DNA of 64,000 nt from Paramoeba atlantica (taxonomy: Eukaryota; Discosea): contig CDRNVI010000040.1 in the NCBI GenBank assembly GCA_977017575.1, positions 1 through 64,000 on the forward strand. The letters run 5' to 3'. The position numbers were made by a program, and so were the translations under genes. Of the stretch, positions 1 through 8,397 are shown in pieces (the first letter of the stretch is position 1; the number at the start of each line of letters is the position of its first letter). A model generated the notes under the pieces. That model was given only the letters and a program-made list of their open reading frames with translations, searched no databases and was not told the DNA's origin.

Positions 1-1650
1 CACAATGCTCTGTTTGCTACCATCGAAAGCTCTTCAGGAATTCGCCAAGGATCGGCACTTTCATCAATGTACTTCTGCGCACTTTTGCAAGGCCCGCTAC
101 GAGAACTCATGCACCTCTATCCTGACGTGAAGATCCGAGCATACCAAGACGATGTGACTTTGAGCTCCAAAAACGTGCAAGCATTGGAGGCAGCTTTCTT
201 TTACCTGCGTGAGATCGCCGCAGAGATGAACCTCCGAATTAATTTCCGGAAATGCGATTGGTTTCAGAAGAACATTCCCAACATAGCTCAGCCTCCTCCG
301 TTGGAAAAACTTGGAGTAAACTTTTGCAGTGATGCGATAAAAGTCTTAGGCGCATACGTAGGTACAGACCAAGTCGTGGAAAATCTGCTGATCAAGAAAA
401 TGGAGAAACACAAGTGCCTATTCCGCAGGTTGTTGCTTATGGGTCCCAGTAACTTGTCTCTTGCCATTCTCCGCCGTTGTACGATTCCACGGCACGATTA
501 CCATCTACGAGTACATCGGCCAGGCGCTACTTTCCAACTAGCACAATCCTTCGAGAACCAAGTAAACAAAGTTCTAGAAAAGTGGAGTGGAGCAGACGCA
601 AACGCCCTGAAACTCGCCGCTCTACCACAGAAACTCGGTGGCCTAGGCTTAATTTCCTCGACTCTGAAGCAAAAACATTTCTTCGAAACTGCCAGCAAAT
701 CTATTGATGAGCACCTTAAACCCAATAACGCTCCGGTAGATCAGAAAGGCAGCGAAAAAGCTGTGAAACAACCGCAAAGTCGAGGAGAGGCAGCGCGCAA
801 GCTATTGAAAAAGAAGCTAAGTGCAGAACACGATAAACAGATAACTGAGCTGCAGAAGGATTCTCACATGGGACTTTTATTGAAGCGTACAAAGGAATCA
901 AACATGCATTTAGAAAGCACCAGCAATTATGTAAACCCGTACCTCTTCCGATACACTTTGATGATGCGTTTGGGCGTCGGATTACATAACGCACCGGCCG
1001 ATGTTATATGCCCTGGATGCTGTGGCCATGAATCTCCTACCAGCATTATACCACACGTCGCAGGATGCTCCCGGTGCTCGGGCATGAATTGCACCAGAAA
1101 GCACTCACACATAGTGAGGTACCTCGCAGATTTGTGCTCCAAAGCTGGTCTCCCTTGTATTATCGAACCGCGCATCCATTCTTCGTTTTTCTGTACTAAG
1201 TGCAAGTGTTCCATCTCAGCGGAAGTAGCTGAACATCATCCTTGCAAAGCCCGCAGAATCCGATCCGGTCCTGATCTTGCTATTATGTGGCCCCACATGG
1301 GGGAGGTCCTGTATGATTTTACCGTTGTTCACACTTGTTGCAGCAGCTATGCCAAACAAACAAGTACAGCGCTGATGCAGCACGTGCTCGACAAGAAATT
1401 CAAGAAGTACGTTACGGAGAAAGGCGTAGAAAGCGACTCTTTTCGTTGCCTGGCCGCCTCTGACTGCGGTCTTCTGCACAACGACACCAAAACCCTCCTC
1501 AAGGCATTATCCCAACGAGCCAAACAAAAGTACGAAGACGTACGTGAGGCCTTCCAACTCGAGATAGAAAAGCTAGCAGCGTATACTATTGTATCGCAGC
1601 TCCGCGAGTATATTCCAGAAGCACATTGGATTGGTGGACTGCGTCAGTGA
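1..1650 (+). CDS. RLE-1 LINE ORF, copy 1 (C-terminal part)
   Basis: This is the reverse transcriptase and endonuclease part of a non-LTR retrotransposon ORF. The frame is open from base 1, so the start lies left of the window; the stop is TGA at 1648-1650. The RT palm is visible as GIRQGSALSS near base 40 and a YQDD catalytic box near base 145 (sister copies have YMDD or YIDD). A thumb region follows, with GAYVG and FRRLLLMGPSNLSL. The C-terminus is a restriction-like endonuclease (RLE): CPGC near 1010, HVAGC..C, a KH motif, EPR, an extra C2HC finger (CTKC...HHPC, about 1195-1245), then RSGPDL and LYDFTVVH, which match the PD...D catalytic signature. The RLE group includes R2, CRE and SLACS, which nick the target and prime cDNA synthesis from it. 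The exact clade is uncertain. No break is seen in the visible part. Confidence 0.85.
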   Translation, partial: HNALFATIESSSGIRQGSALSSMYFCALLQGPLRELMHLYPDVKIRAYQDDVTLSSKNVQALEAAFFYLREIAAEMNLRINFRKCDWFQKNIPNIAQPPPLEKLGVNFCSDAIKVLGAYVGTDQVVENLLIKKMEKHKCLFRRLLLMGPSNLSLAILRRCTIPRHDYHLRVHRPGATFQLAQSFENQVNKVLEKWSGADANALKLAALPQKLGGLGLISSTLKQKHFFETASKSIDEHLKPNNAPVDQKGSEKAVKQPQSRGEAARKLLKKKLSAEHDKQITELQKDSHMGLLLKRTKESNMHLESTSNYVNPYLFRYTLMMRLGVGLHNAPADVICPGCCGHESPTSIIPHVAGCSRCSGMNCTRKHSHIVRYLADLCSKAGLPCIIEPRIHSSFFCTKCKCSISAEVAEHHPCKARRIRSGPDLAIMWPHMGEVLYDFTVVHTCCSSYAKQTSTALMQHVLDKKFKKYVTEKGVESDSFRCLAASDCGLLHNDTKTLLKALSQRAKQKYEDVREAFQLEIEKLAAYTIVSQLREYIPEAHWIGGLRQ

Positions 1651-1795
1651 GTCGACCAACAAGTTCGCACATTAGAAAAGCTCTTAAAAGTTCTTATTAT
1701 TATTCACAACGATTATCCGTGTTTAGAATGCCTGCGAGATTTAGGATAATACGAACGATCTTTGGGAGAAGGCTCAGAAAAAAAAAAAAAAAATT
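1651..1795 (+). other. 3'UTR and poly(A) end of RLE-1 copy 1
   Basis: About 130 bases of non-coding DNA follow the stop and end in a run of about 16 A, which marks the 3' end of the retrotransposon. Confidence 0.7.
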
Positions 1796-1902
1796 TAGGA
1801 TGATTGATATAATGGCCCTTGGGGGCACATAATATTTATATTATGAGATATGATTTGTTTGTTTTGTTTCTGTAGCTTTTCTAGTAGTAAAAAAAAAAAA
1901 AG
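1796..1902 (+). mobile_element. DIRS-like terminal-repeat fragment with A tail
   Basis: This short piece resembles the A repeat of the DIRS2 elements found elsewhere in the window. It shares 'ggcccttgggggcacataat' and a perfect hairpin CATAATA-ttta-TATTATG, where DIRS2 has CATAATTT-tctc-AAATTATG. It ends in about 13 A and abuts the next LINE fragment. It is probably a fossil remnant of a third DIRS-order family. No coding capacity. Confidence 0.5.
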
Positions 1903-2756
1903 TGTGCAAGGTTGGTGAGGCAAGCGCATCTATAGAAGTGACGGAGGCCGTGGCTAACCAGCGCGCGCACAAAGAGTTGTTGAAAGACAAGGACCTCTCA
2001 CCACTTGTGCAAGTCTGCAGCGAAAAGGGCAATAATGATTGGCTCCAAGCGAAGTCAAGATACATCCCATCCCCACAGTTCACGTTGATGATCATGGCTC
2101 GTCTAGGGTTGGCTCACAGCGAGATGCCCAATACAATACTGTGCCCCTGATGCAAAATGATACTCGAAGCGAAAAATGCGTTACCACACTTCCTGGGATG
2201 TGTGAAATGTTTCGGCTCAAATGCTACTACACGGCACAATGCCTTAGTTCGACACATATACGATCTGTGCCTGAAAGCTGGTCTCCCGTGCGAGCGAGAG
2301 CCTCGGCAGTTCTCGACATTTCGTTGTGTGAAGTGTGCAGAAACGGTGGCTGATGGCCAAAAACTACATCATCAGAGGAAATGTGGCACACATTCGTTTC
2401 ACCGCAGTGGACCTGACTTAGTCGTGTTCTGGGCGACAGGCGAAGTTTATTACGATCTCACAGTAGTCAACGAACTTGCGAAATCACACTTGGGAAAAAA
2501 AGCGAGTCACCTATTACAAGAGGCTCAAAAAAAGAAAGTCGCAACATATGTGGACTCCAATTTAATTCCGCGCGAGCAATTCGTATGCCTACCGCTTTTG
2601 ACAGGTGGTGCCATGAACAAGAGCACTATAAATTTCCTCCATAGCCTCGCGGATGCAAACGGATTCGAACGCCGTCATATTCTTGAGGACTTCAAGTTGC
2701 TTCTTCAGAATTGAACGGAGCTCTCCTGGCTTCGCAACTGCGAAAGACAATGCAAT
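1903..2756 (+). pseudogene. RLE-1 LINE ORF, copy 2 (5'-truncated, broken)
   Basis: Only the last ~280 codons of an RLE-1 ORF are present. They cover the linker before the endonuclease, the zinc knuckles (KCFGSNATTRHN), EPRQFS, the inserted C2HC finger (CVKC...HHQRKC) and the RLE core (RSGPDL, YYDLTVV). The 5' end is truncated directly after an A run, typical of incomplete target-primed reverse transcription. Two breaks are seen. An in-frame TGA at about 2148 replaces the Gly codon of the CPGC zinc motif. A shift near 2712 moves the last ~15 codons into another frame, where homology (LLASQLRK) runs to TAA at 2754-2756. It is a dead copy. Confidence 0.8.
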
Positions 2757-2835
2757 AAAACAGGTCATCTCATATTACAAGATGTTATTATTACAAGATT
2801 TTATCATTACTAAGATCACTATCGGATTACATATC
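2757..2835 (+). other. 3'UTR remnant between two LINE fragments
   Basis: AT-rich bases after the copy 2 stop, with no poly(A) run before the next LINE fragment begins. Confidence 0.4.
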
Positions 2836-3136
2836 CCAGGGTGCGCTCAGTGTTCGGGGCAGAACGCTACCGTGAAGCACAATCGTCTCGTCAAATACCT
2901 CTTTGACCTAAGTCAAAAGTCAGGGATACCTTGCGAACGTGAACCTAGGGCCTTCAGTTCCTGGAAGTGCGCCACATGTAAAGTGGCTATGAATCCGGAA
3001 AACAGGGGAATTCATGAGAAGACATGCTCAGGGCGGCAGTTGTTCAGGTCAGGCCCTGACCTCGTGATTTATTGGTCAACAGGCGAACTGTTTTACGACC
3101 TTACAGTGATTCACGAGCTTGCGCCGTCGAACATTA
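2836..3136 (+). pseudogene. RLE-1 LINE copy 3, segment 1 of 3
   Basis: This is a 5'-truncated RLE-1 fragment starting at the zinc knuckle (IPGCAQCSGQNATVKHN) and running through EPR, the C2HC finger (CATC...HEKTC) and the RLE core (RSGPDLVIYW, FYDLTVIHE). It stops where DIRS1 is inserted at 3137. The same reading continues at 7982 on the far side of DIRS1 with no target duplication, and its last codons are at 28697-28804. One LINE is thus spread over about 26 kb by later insertions. The fragment is too short to function. Confidence 0.85.
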
Positions 3137-3304
3137 AAAGTTTACGAAAAGAATTGTACAATGGAAATTTTGATTTCTGAGAATTATATTTACGTTAGTT
3201 GGCCGACGGGCATTGTACGTTTGTTATTCATAAACTAGTTTATATAGTGACACAAAGCATTATACAGTGAACTGGTAATAGAGCGCGTTTTTATCCTTTG
3301 AAAC
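3137..3304 (+). repeat. A1 split direct repeat of DIRS1
   Basis: The left terminal repeat, starting AAAGTTTACGAAAAGAATTG. The same 168 bp recur at 7521-7688 (A2). Its last three bases overlap the start of the spliced-leader match. Confidence 0.9.
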
Positions 3305-3333
3305 GATAAAGATACAGTTTCTGTACCTTGTTG
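3302..3333 (+). other. Spliced-leader sequence inside DIRS1
   Basis: A 32 nt match to the 3' part of a euglenozoan spliced leader (AACGATAAAGATACAG then TTTCTGTACCTTGTTG), 29 bp upstream of the gag ATG. It recurs at 8178, 30415 (partial), 52145 and 62733 (partial), each time followed by different sequence. The constant 3' edge at TTGTTG and the lack of an SL intron indicate a trans-spliced mRNA 5' end copied into DNA. Kinetoplastid and diplonemid SLs share the ACAGTTTCTGTAC core. Confidence 0.85.
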
Positions 3334-3362
3334 TTGTTTTTGAAACTTTATCTTATCCTTTG

Positions 3363-4430
3363 ATGCCTCCGTCGCCGCGTAGCTCCATAGAGGCACGGAG
3401 AAGCGTGTCCCGTGAACCTTCAGTGGTACCAGACAACCCCATGAGTAGAGAAGAGTTGGCCGTGGTGAAGACGAGAGTTTGTGAGCAACTGCTTCTTTCC
3501 CGCGATCAGAATCCTTCGTTGCACATTAAGGCGGCATGGAATCGGAAGAACGCGGCGACTTCGGCGAAACAAATATCCCACGGGAAAGTACGTCGAGTCG
3601 GGATGGAAATGTGGGCGGTATGGGAAGAGGAGCCAGATCGAGAGTATCCATTTCCCCACAAAGAGTTAAATTACTATCGCATTGATCTAGAAGACGGACT
3701 GGGACACTCGAGCGAAGGACAAGAGTGTGCGTTGGAAGGCGGACGGCCCCTGCCTATTAACGTGCAGCCCTTTGGATCTGTAGCGACCTACAAGATTGAT
3801 CCGTATGAACCTGTGACTTGGCCGGGGCATATAGATCAACGCAACGACGACGGCTTTCGAATTAAGGACCTTTTTCGAGAATTAAAGGAAGCTCCCGAGT
3901 ATGGTTTGAGATTGAATCAATATTATCAGGACAAATCATTTCAGATGCAACAGGAGCGGAATTTCGATCAGTTGCTGGGAAAGTGGATATTGTTGGCACG
4001 CCAAACTCCCGGCTGGAATGAAGGTCCGTTTTTGGAGTTGGGGAAAGCGATAATCCAAAGTCTACGTGATGCTTACTGGCGTGCTTGCAAGGTAGACGTG
4101 GAGGCGGTTCACCGAAAAATGGACAAAGATGATCGGGCGCACGACAAATTCTATCAGCATGTAACAGATCAGTTGAGTGAGCGTGAAAAGCAACGTAGTC
4201 GGTACACTTCTTTCTCTGCGCTACGACGAACAGGGACATATTTCGGAGGAGGATCAACAGGTCAATATTCACAATCGTTTCGCCCCTCGTACGGAACTTA
4301 TCGCGCGCAATGTTACAATTGCAGATCACCAGACCATTTGATTAAAGATTGCCCATACAAACGCACATCACCGCCGGATTTTCGTCAGCGGACGGCTGGC
4401 AACGCCCCCCAGGGCGGAAAGTCGTTATGA
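3363..4430 (+). CDS. gag: DIRS1 gag-like protein
   Basis: A predicted ~355-residue structural protein, starting at the ATG at 3363 just after the spliced leader and a short leader. The C-terminal part has a CCHC zinc knuckle (CYNCRSPDHLIKDC, about residues 317-330) followed by a basic tail, as in retroelement Gag proteins that bind the element's RNA. The central region (YEPVTWPG, LFRELKEAPEYGLRLN) aligns by eye with the DIRS2 gag (YDPVTWQPW, REAPQLGVRFN), which supports a real protein. The function is inferred from the knuckle and gene order. Confidence 0.75.
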   Translation: MPPSPRSSIEARRSVSREPSVVPDNPMSREELAVVKTRVCEQLLLSRDQNPSLHIKAAWNRKNAATSAKQISHGKVRRVGMEMWAVWEEEPDREYPFPHKELNYYRIDLEDGLGHSSEGQECALEGGRPLPINVQPFGSVATYKIDPYEPVTWPGHIDQRNDDGFRIKDLFRELKEAPEYGLRLNQYYQDKSFQMQQERNFDQLLGKWILLARQTPGWNEGPFLELGKAIIQSLRDAYWRACKVDVEAVHRKMDKDDRAHDKFYQHVTDQLSEREKQRSRYTSFSALRRTGTYFGGGSTGQYSQSFRPSYGTYRAQCYNCRSPDHLIKDCPYKRTSPPDFRQRTAGNAPQGGKSL

Positions 4431-4598
4431 AACGCCCGTCCATTAATCGCCAGTGTTCCTCGAGTCACATACACGCGTATAGATCCAGGAACGAACATCT
4501 CGCATACAATACCCGCCAAACGCGGCAGAAGCAAAGCAGTCAAATACAAGAGGATACATCCAGGGGATCAAGGGGAGAGTGTAGCGAAGAGAACGCGA

Positions 4599-5594
4599 GT
4601 GATACAAGGGGGTGTAAAAAATGTGAAAGACTCGAATGGAAGATCAATTGCTTGTGGAAATTTGTACCAGGGAACATTGAGCCTGGAATGCAGGAGTGTG
4701 GCTCGGAAAAATCTTTTGAGTCTGTTGATGGGGGTAAGCAGGATTACTCCCGAGGTACGCGTGGCATTGGACGCGATGTCCGGAATGTGGAGCTCGTCGA
4801 CGTGTGAGACACGAGCAAGGTTGTGGGAAAGGTTCCTGGTATATTGCACCGGGAATCATATAAGACAGACACCCCTTCACGCAGTGACGTTCGTGCAACT
4901 TCTGCCAGTGTCAATACAAACCAAGGTGTCCTACGGAAGGGCGCTAATGACCTTATTCAACCTGATCGGATTAAATACTGTCCCAATAAAATTCTTTTGC
5001 AAAGCTCTTCAGGCACAAGGAGCAGAGGAGCCAGTACATCAAATGCAGCCGTTGACACCATTCCTACTGAACAAGATACGAAGAAGGTGCACCCAATCCG
5101 AAAGTCAAACATTGCTGATGTGCTGGAAGGCAGCATCCCGTTGGTCCGAAACCGCCAATTTGACCAAGGACAAATTCGTGGAAATATCACCGCAAAAGGT
5201 TGTAATTGCTTGGGGAAGGGGGACAAAGGCTACAAGGTGCAACCCGTGGCGCGAATCGATGTACACAGTCATCCAGGGCCAGGGCACAATCGAATTGGCT
5301 CAATACGTAAGTACGCTCAGGTCATGGGATCGAATGTGCCGGACAAATGTGAGAGAGATGGACAGGAATATAAAGAGGGTTCTGGGAGAGGGTTTCGGCA
5401 CACATTCCGCCAAGAGAGGAGCGGTAACGCAATTATTCCAGGAAGTTGTCAAGGGGACAGTGGGAATCGAAGATGTGAAAAAATTAGCGAAGCACCAGCA
5501 GATCGAGTCCCTGTTGCGTTACAATTCAAACCCAGTTACCACCGCGCTAGCTCTAGGAACGGGGAAGGCGACAGCCAAACTGAGGACGCTTTAG
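4599..5594 (+). CDS. DIRS1 tyrosine recombinase
   Basis: The second ORF encodes a tyrosine recombinase, the integrase type of DIRS-order elements. The visible family signatures are an Arg box (AASRWSETANL), the HxxKR box (GTHSAKRGA), a downstream LAKHQ and the terminal LLRY that carries the nucleophilic Tyr. The same pattern is in DIRS2 (ARWTETADL, GTHSIKRGA, LTKH, LLRY). The exact start is unclear, because the frame opens without a strong ATG; how it is expressed after gag cannot be told. It would insert circular element DNA by recombination, consistent with the missing target duplication. Confidence 0.8.
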   Translation: MIQGGVKNVKDSNGRSIACGNLYQGTLSLECRSVARKNLLSLLMGVSRITPEVRVALDAMSGMWSSSTCETRARLWERFLVYCTGNHIRQTPLHAVTFVQLLPVSIQTKVSYGRALMTLFNLIGLNTVPIKFFCKALQAQGAEEPVHQMQPLTPFLLNKIRRRCTQSESQTLLMCWKAASRWSETANLTKDKFVEISPQKVVIAWGRGTKATRCNPWRESMYTVIQGQGTIELAQYVSTLRSWDRMCRTNVREMDRNIKRVLGEGFGTHSAKRGAVTQLFQEVVKGTVGIEDVKKLAKHQQIESLLRYNSNPVTTALALGTGKATAKLRTL

Positions 5595-5596
5595 CA

Positions 5597-7243
5597 ATGA
5601 AGGAGTTATTTCGAGAATATTTGCGGGACATGCCGCAGGAAAAGCATCGATACACGATTGTACGTACCAGACGTACGACAAAATTGGCCACGGAGGAAGA
5701 TTTAAAGCTACCACTGCACGTAAAGAAAATTCCCAAAATGGATGTCAATGAAATTGAGAACATGATGAATGGAAGTACAAGAAACCGGTTTAGAGAAACG
5801 TTGAATACTTTGTTGGATCGGAGGAAGAAACCCGATAGTGAGCCAAAGGTAAATCCACGATTGAACATGGAAGATATTAGTCATTTGCTAGACGCACGTA
5901 TTGTTTCGCGTGTTTCCCCTGAGGAGGAGAACAAAAGACCATCCAATCAATGGGTGATACCGTTCACAGTAGTTGAGCCTGCGGACGATAAAGGGGAAAC
6001 GGAGAGGCGGCGCTTCATAGCCTGGACGAAGGAGGATAATGAGCGAATTAAGAACGAGTACATGCCGCACGTCCCGTTAAAACACGCGGCTTATTATCTC
6101 CATCGAGCGCAGGAAGCTTTTGGTGTGAAGCGTGACCTGACATGTGGATTTTATCAAGTACCGATTCCGGTAGCAAGTAGAACAAAATTTCGATTTCGCG
6201 CAGTAAACGGTGAGTTGTTTGAACTTAATGTGATGCCAATGGGGCACCGGTGCGCCCCGGAACTGATGCACACCATTACATCCACAATCGCAGGAGATCC
6301 GGAGTATTGCAGAGCCGAGACGGCGTATACAGAACAGTTTAAGGTCGATGTATATGTGGATGGATTGAGAAGTGCAGGTTCACTAGACCAAGTTCAGCAG
6401 TATACGGAATTTGTGGAAACTCGCGCGGAGAAAGTTAACGCCACGTTTAAGGATAAAGAAAAGGAGCCCATGAAGCAGTATGTTTTTAATGGCGTGGAAT
6501 ACAGCCATACCGAAGGTAAGGTAAGAATGGGACCGAGGATCGTGAAAAAGATGCAAGGCGATACTTTTCGGAATGCAACGTACGGAAAACTAGAATCAGC
6601 TGTGGGTAGATTAGTCCATGCATCAGCAGTACTGGGAGAACCCGTTGCCAATTACCACTTCACCTTAAAATTAGTGCGGCGCCGTATAAATGCGTTAAAC
6701 AATGATCCGACATTATTGGATGTGAAGGTTCATCTTCCCCCCAATGTAACCATGGACTTGACGCGATGGAAGAAAAAGTTGATTTCAAACATATTCGTGG
6801 CGCCGCCGCCTCATCCCGACACTGTACCACATAGCCACGTTTTGTATACGGACGCTTCGTCAAAAGGTTGGGGAGGAATAATATATTTGGACCACGGTTC
6901 CGTGATATGTGTGGGAGGTCGCTGGGAAGATGATTTCGATTATGAAGTCAATCGAGCGGAGACGAGGGCCGTTCGTCTCGCGTTCGAGAAATTGTCGCAC
7001 CATTTTCAACGAGGTACCTGCGTAGACCTATTTATTGATAATACATCATGCTTAGCTTCCATATGCAAAAAATCGACCAAATCGGATGGAATAAATATCG
7101 AATTGATAGGTTTACTTAAGTTTTTAAAGAGACAGGGTATAATAGTACAGCCGCATTACATTCCGTCAAAACTGAACCCTGCGGATCCAATAAGCCGAGG
7201 AGGATGGGATTGCGACAATGTGGCGAAAGGGGTGAAAGATTGA
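5597..7243 (+). CDS. pol: DIRS1 reverse transcriptase / RNase H
   Basis: It starts at the ATG two bases after the recombinase stop and gives about 548 residues. The RT domain has the DIRS/Ngaro-like fingers and palm (PSNQWVIPFTVVE, RRRFIAWTKEDN, KRDLTCGFYQVPIP, MPMGHRCAPELMH). The RNase H domain follows (LYTDASSKGWGG, EVNRAETRAVRLA, FIDNTSC, NPADPISRGG, from about base 6838). The product would copy element RNA into DNA. It aligns closely with the DIRS2 RT/RNase H at 36506-38211. Confidence 0.82.
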   Translation: MKELFREYLRDMPQEKHRYTIVRTRRTTKLATEEDLKLPLHVKKIPKMDVNEIENMMNGSTRNRFRETLNTLLDRRKKPDSEPKVNPRLNMEDISHLLDARIVSRVSPEEENKRPSNQWVIPFTVVEPADDKGETERRRFIAWTKEDNERIKNEYMPHVPLKHAAYYLHRAQEAFGVKRDLTCGFYQVPIPVASRTKFRFRAVNGELFELNVMPMGHRCAPELMHTITSTIAGDPEYCRAETAYTEQFKVDVYVDGLRSAGSLDQVQQYTEFVETRAEKVNATFKDKEKEPMKQYVFNGVEYSHTEGKVRMGPRIVKKMQGDTFRNATYGKLESAVGRLVHASAVLGEPVANYHFTLKLVRRRINALNNDPTLLDVKVHLPPNVTMDLTRWKKKLISNIFVAPPPHPDTVPHSHVLYTDASSKGWGGIIYLDHGSVICVGGRWEDDFDYEVNRAETRAVRLAFEKLSHHFQRGTCVDLFIDNTSCLASICKKSTKSDGINIELIGLLKFLKRQGIIVQPHYIPSKLNPADPISRGGWDCDNVAKGVKD

Positions 7244-7259
7244 CTGGCGAAAGGGTGGT

Positions 7260-7981
7260 CCCCGCGTGGACACCCGTTCGAGAAAGGGAGGGAAGGGAGT
7301 TCTCTCCAGGAAAAAGTTCATGAGGTATATAAAATAGATTTGATACTTACTTCGCGAAGTTGATATTACAGTACTGGTGAAGATAATGTCTTTTACTCTG
7401 TTGTCCATGATGGATGTTATATTTCGGTAGCTCTGTAGTTCTACAGATTAAACATTACAGTTTACATACGCTTACTATATCTGATTGACTATATGTTTTT
7501 CTTCCGGAAGTGCAATTCTAAAAGTTTACGAAAAGAATTGTACAATGGAAATTTTGATTTCTGAGAATTATATTTACGTTAGTTGGCCGACGGGCATTGT
7601 ACGTTTGTTATTCATAAACTAGTTTATATAGTGACACAAAGCATTATACAGTGAACTGGTAATAGAGCGCGTTTTTATCCTTTGAAACTTTTTGCCCCAC
7701 CCACCAACCCCCAAACCACTCCCCGCGTGGACACCCGTTCGAGAAAGGGAGGGAAGGGAGTTCTCTCCAGGAAAAAGTTCATGAGGTATATAAAATAGAT
7801 TTGATACTTACTTCGCGAAGTTGATATTACAGTACTGGTGAAGATAATGTCTTTTACTCTGTTGTCCATGATGGATGTTATATTTCGGTAGCTCTGTAGT
7901 TCTACAGATTAAACATTACAGTTTACATACGCTTACTATATCTGATTGACTATATGTTTTTCTTCCGGAAGTGCAATTCTA
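7260..7981 (+). repeat. B1-A2-B2 right terminus of DIRS1
   Basis: B1 is 7260-7520, A2 is 7521-7688, a 32 bp C-rich spacer (gccccacccaccaaccccc) is 7689-7720, and B2 is 7721-7981. B contains the palindrome CTTCCGGAAG near its end. B1 and B2 look identical over 261 bp, as do A1 and A2. The C-rich spacer has a counterpart in DIRS2 (cccacccaccgagccccca), so the layout is conserved between families. Confidence 0.9.
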
Positions 7982-8173
7982 GTAAGACATGCGCGAACCT
8001 GGCAAAAGAAGCAATAAAACGGAAGCATCAAACATACGTAGAATCAGGAAAGATCCCTGACGTAGCTTTCCAATGCTTGCCGGTTTTTTCTTGCGGATCC
8101 TTGCATCAGAACACCCGATTCCTCATCCATGCTTTGGCGGACGCTGCGTGCCTTGATCGCCACAGAACAGAGA
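7982..8173 (+). pseudogene. RLE-1 LINE copy 3, segment 2 of 3
   Basis: This continues the RLE-1 reading from 3136 in frame (KTCANLAKEAIKRKHQTYVESGK, then CLPVFSCGSLHQNTR). It is cut at 8173 by the SL-tagged LINE whose target duplication ACAGAGA is at 8167-8173 and 28697-28703. It corresponds to the region just before the C-terminal FxLLLQE motif of sister copies. Confidence 0.85.
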
Positions 8174-8177
8174 AAAA

Positions 8178-8209
8178 AACGATAAAGATACAGTTTCTGT
8201 ACCTTGTTG
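8178..8209 (+). other. Spliced-leader sequence at the 5' end of LINE F
   Basis: Full 32 nt SL match directly after the target duplication and a few A. It is followed by a 41 nt leader rich in T and then ATG at 8251. It marks a LINE copy made from a trans-spliced mRNA that was reverse-transcribed to its 5' end. Confidence 0.88.
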
Positions 8210-8250
8210 AATTGTTGTAAGATCAACCTTTTTATTAAGATCTTTTTGTG

Positions 8251-8397
8251 ATGGGCATGTTCACTCGGAGCCGAGCGAAAGATACTGGAGTAGCTCCAGT
8301 TGTCCAGCCTCTGCCAACGACCCGCCGCAGGAAGAAACCTACGGAGGAACGGCCTCGGCCGGCACCGTCTGAATCGCGAGCAACTGGACCGCCGCCG
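8251..8397 (+). pseudogene. LINE F ORF, segment 1 (N-terminus)
   Basis: ATG at 8251 is the first ATG after the spliced leader. It opens a frame that reads MGMFTRSRAKDTG, then a Pro- and Arg-rich stretch ending in a Gly-Pro-Pro-Pro run (CCG codons), where the minisatellite/LINE A unit is inserted. The start resembles that of the RLE-2 element at 62787 (MVLTRSKAK). The frame resumes in the same phase at 14127. Confidence 0.7.

Larger units (their letters stand above)
3137..7981 (+). mobile_element. DIRS-order retroelement 'DIRS1' (VIPER/Ngaro-like), looks whole
   Basis: A 4845 bp tyrosine-recombinase retroelement with the arrangement A1 - gag - recombinase - RT/RNase H - B1 - A2 - B2. A is 168 bp and B is 261 bp, and each pair looks identical, so insertion is recent. 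It sits inside RLE-1 copy 3 with no target-site duplication, as expected for recombinase-mediated insertion of a circle; the B1/A2 junction equals the join of the element's two ends. Split direct repeats are known from Ngaro and PAT elements. Three ORFs in this order are known from trypanosomatid VIPER. Family placement beyond DIRS order is inference. All three ORFs are open. Confidence 0.88.

Noticed and set aside
2148-2150. TGA read as an amino acid (variant code)
   Set aside because: Intact LINE ORFs in the window use TGA only as a stop, and sister copies have a Gly codon here, so it is a nonsense mutation.
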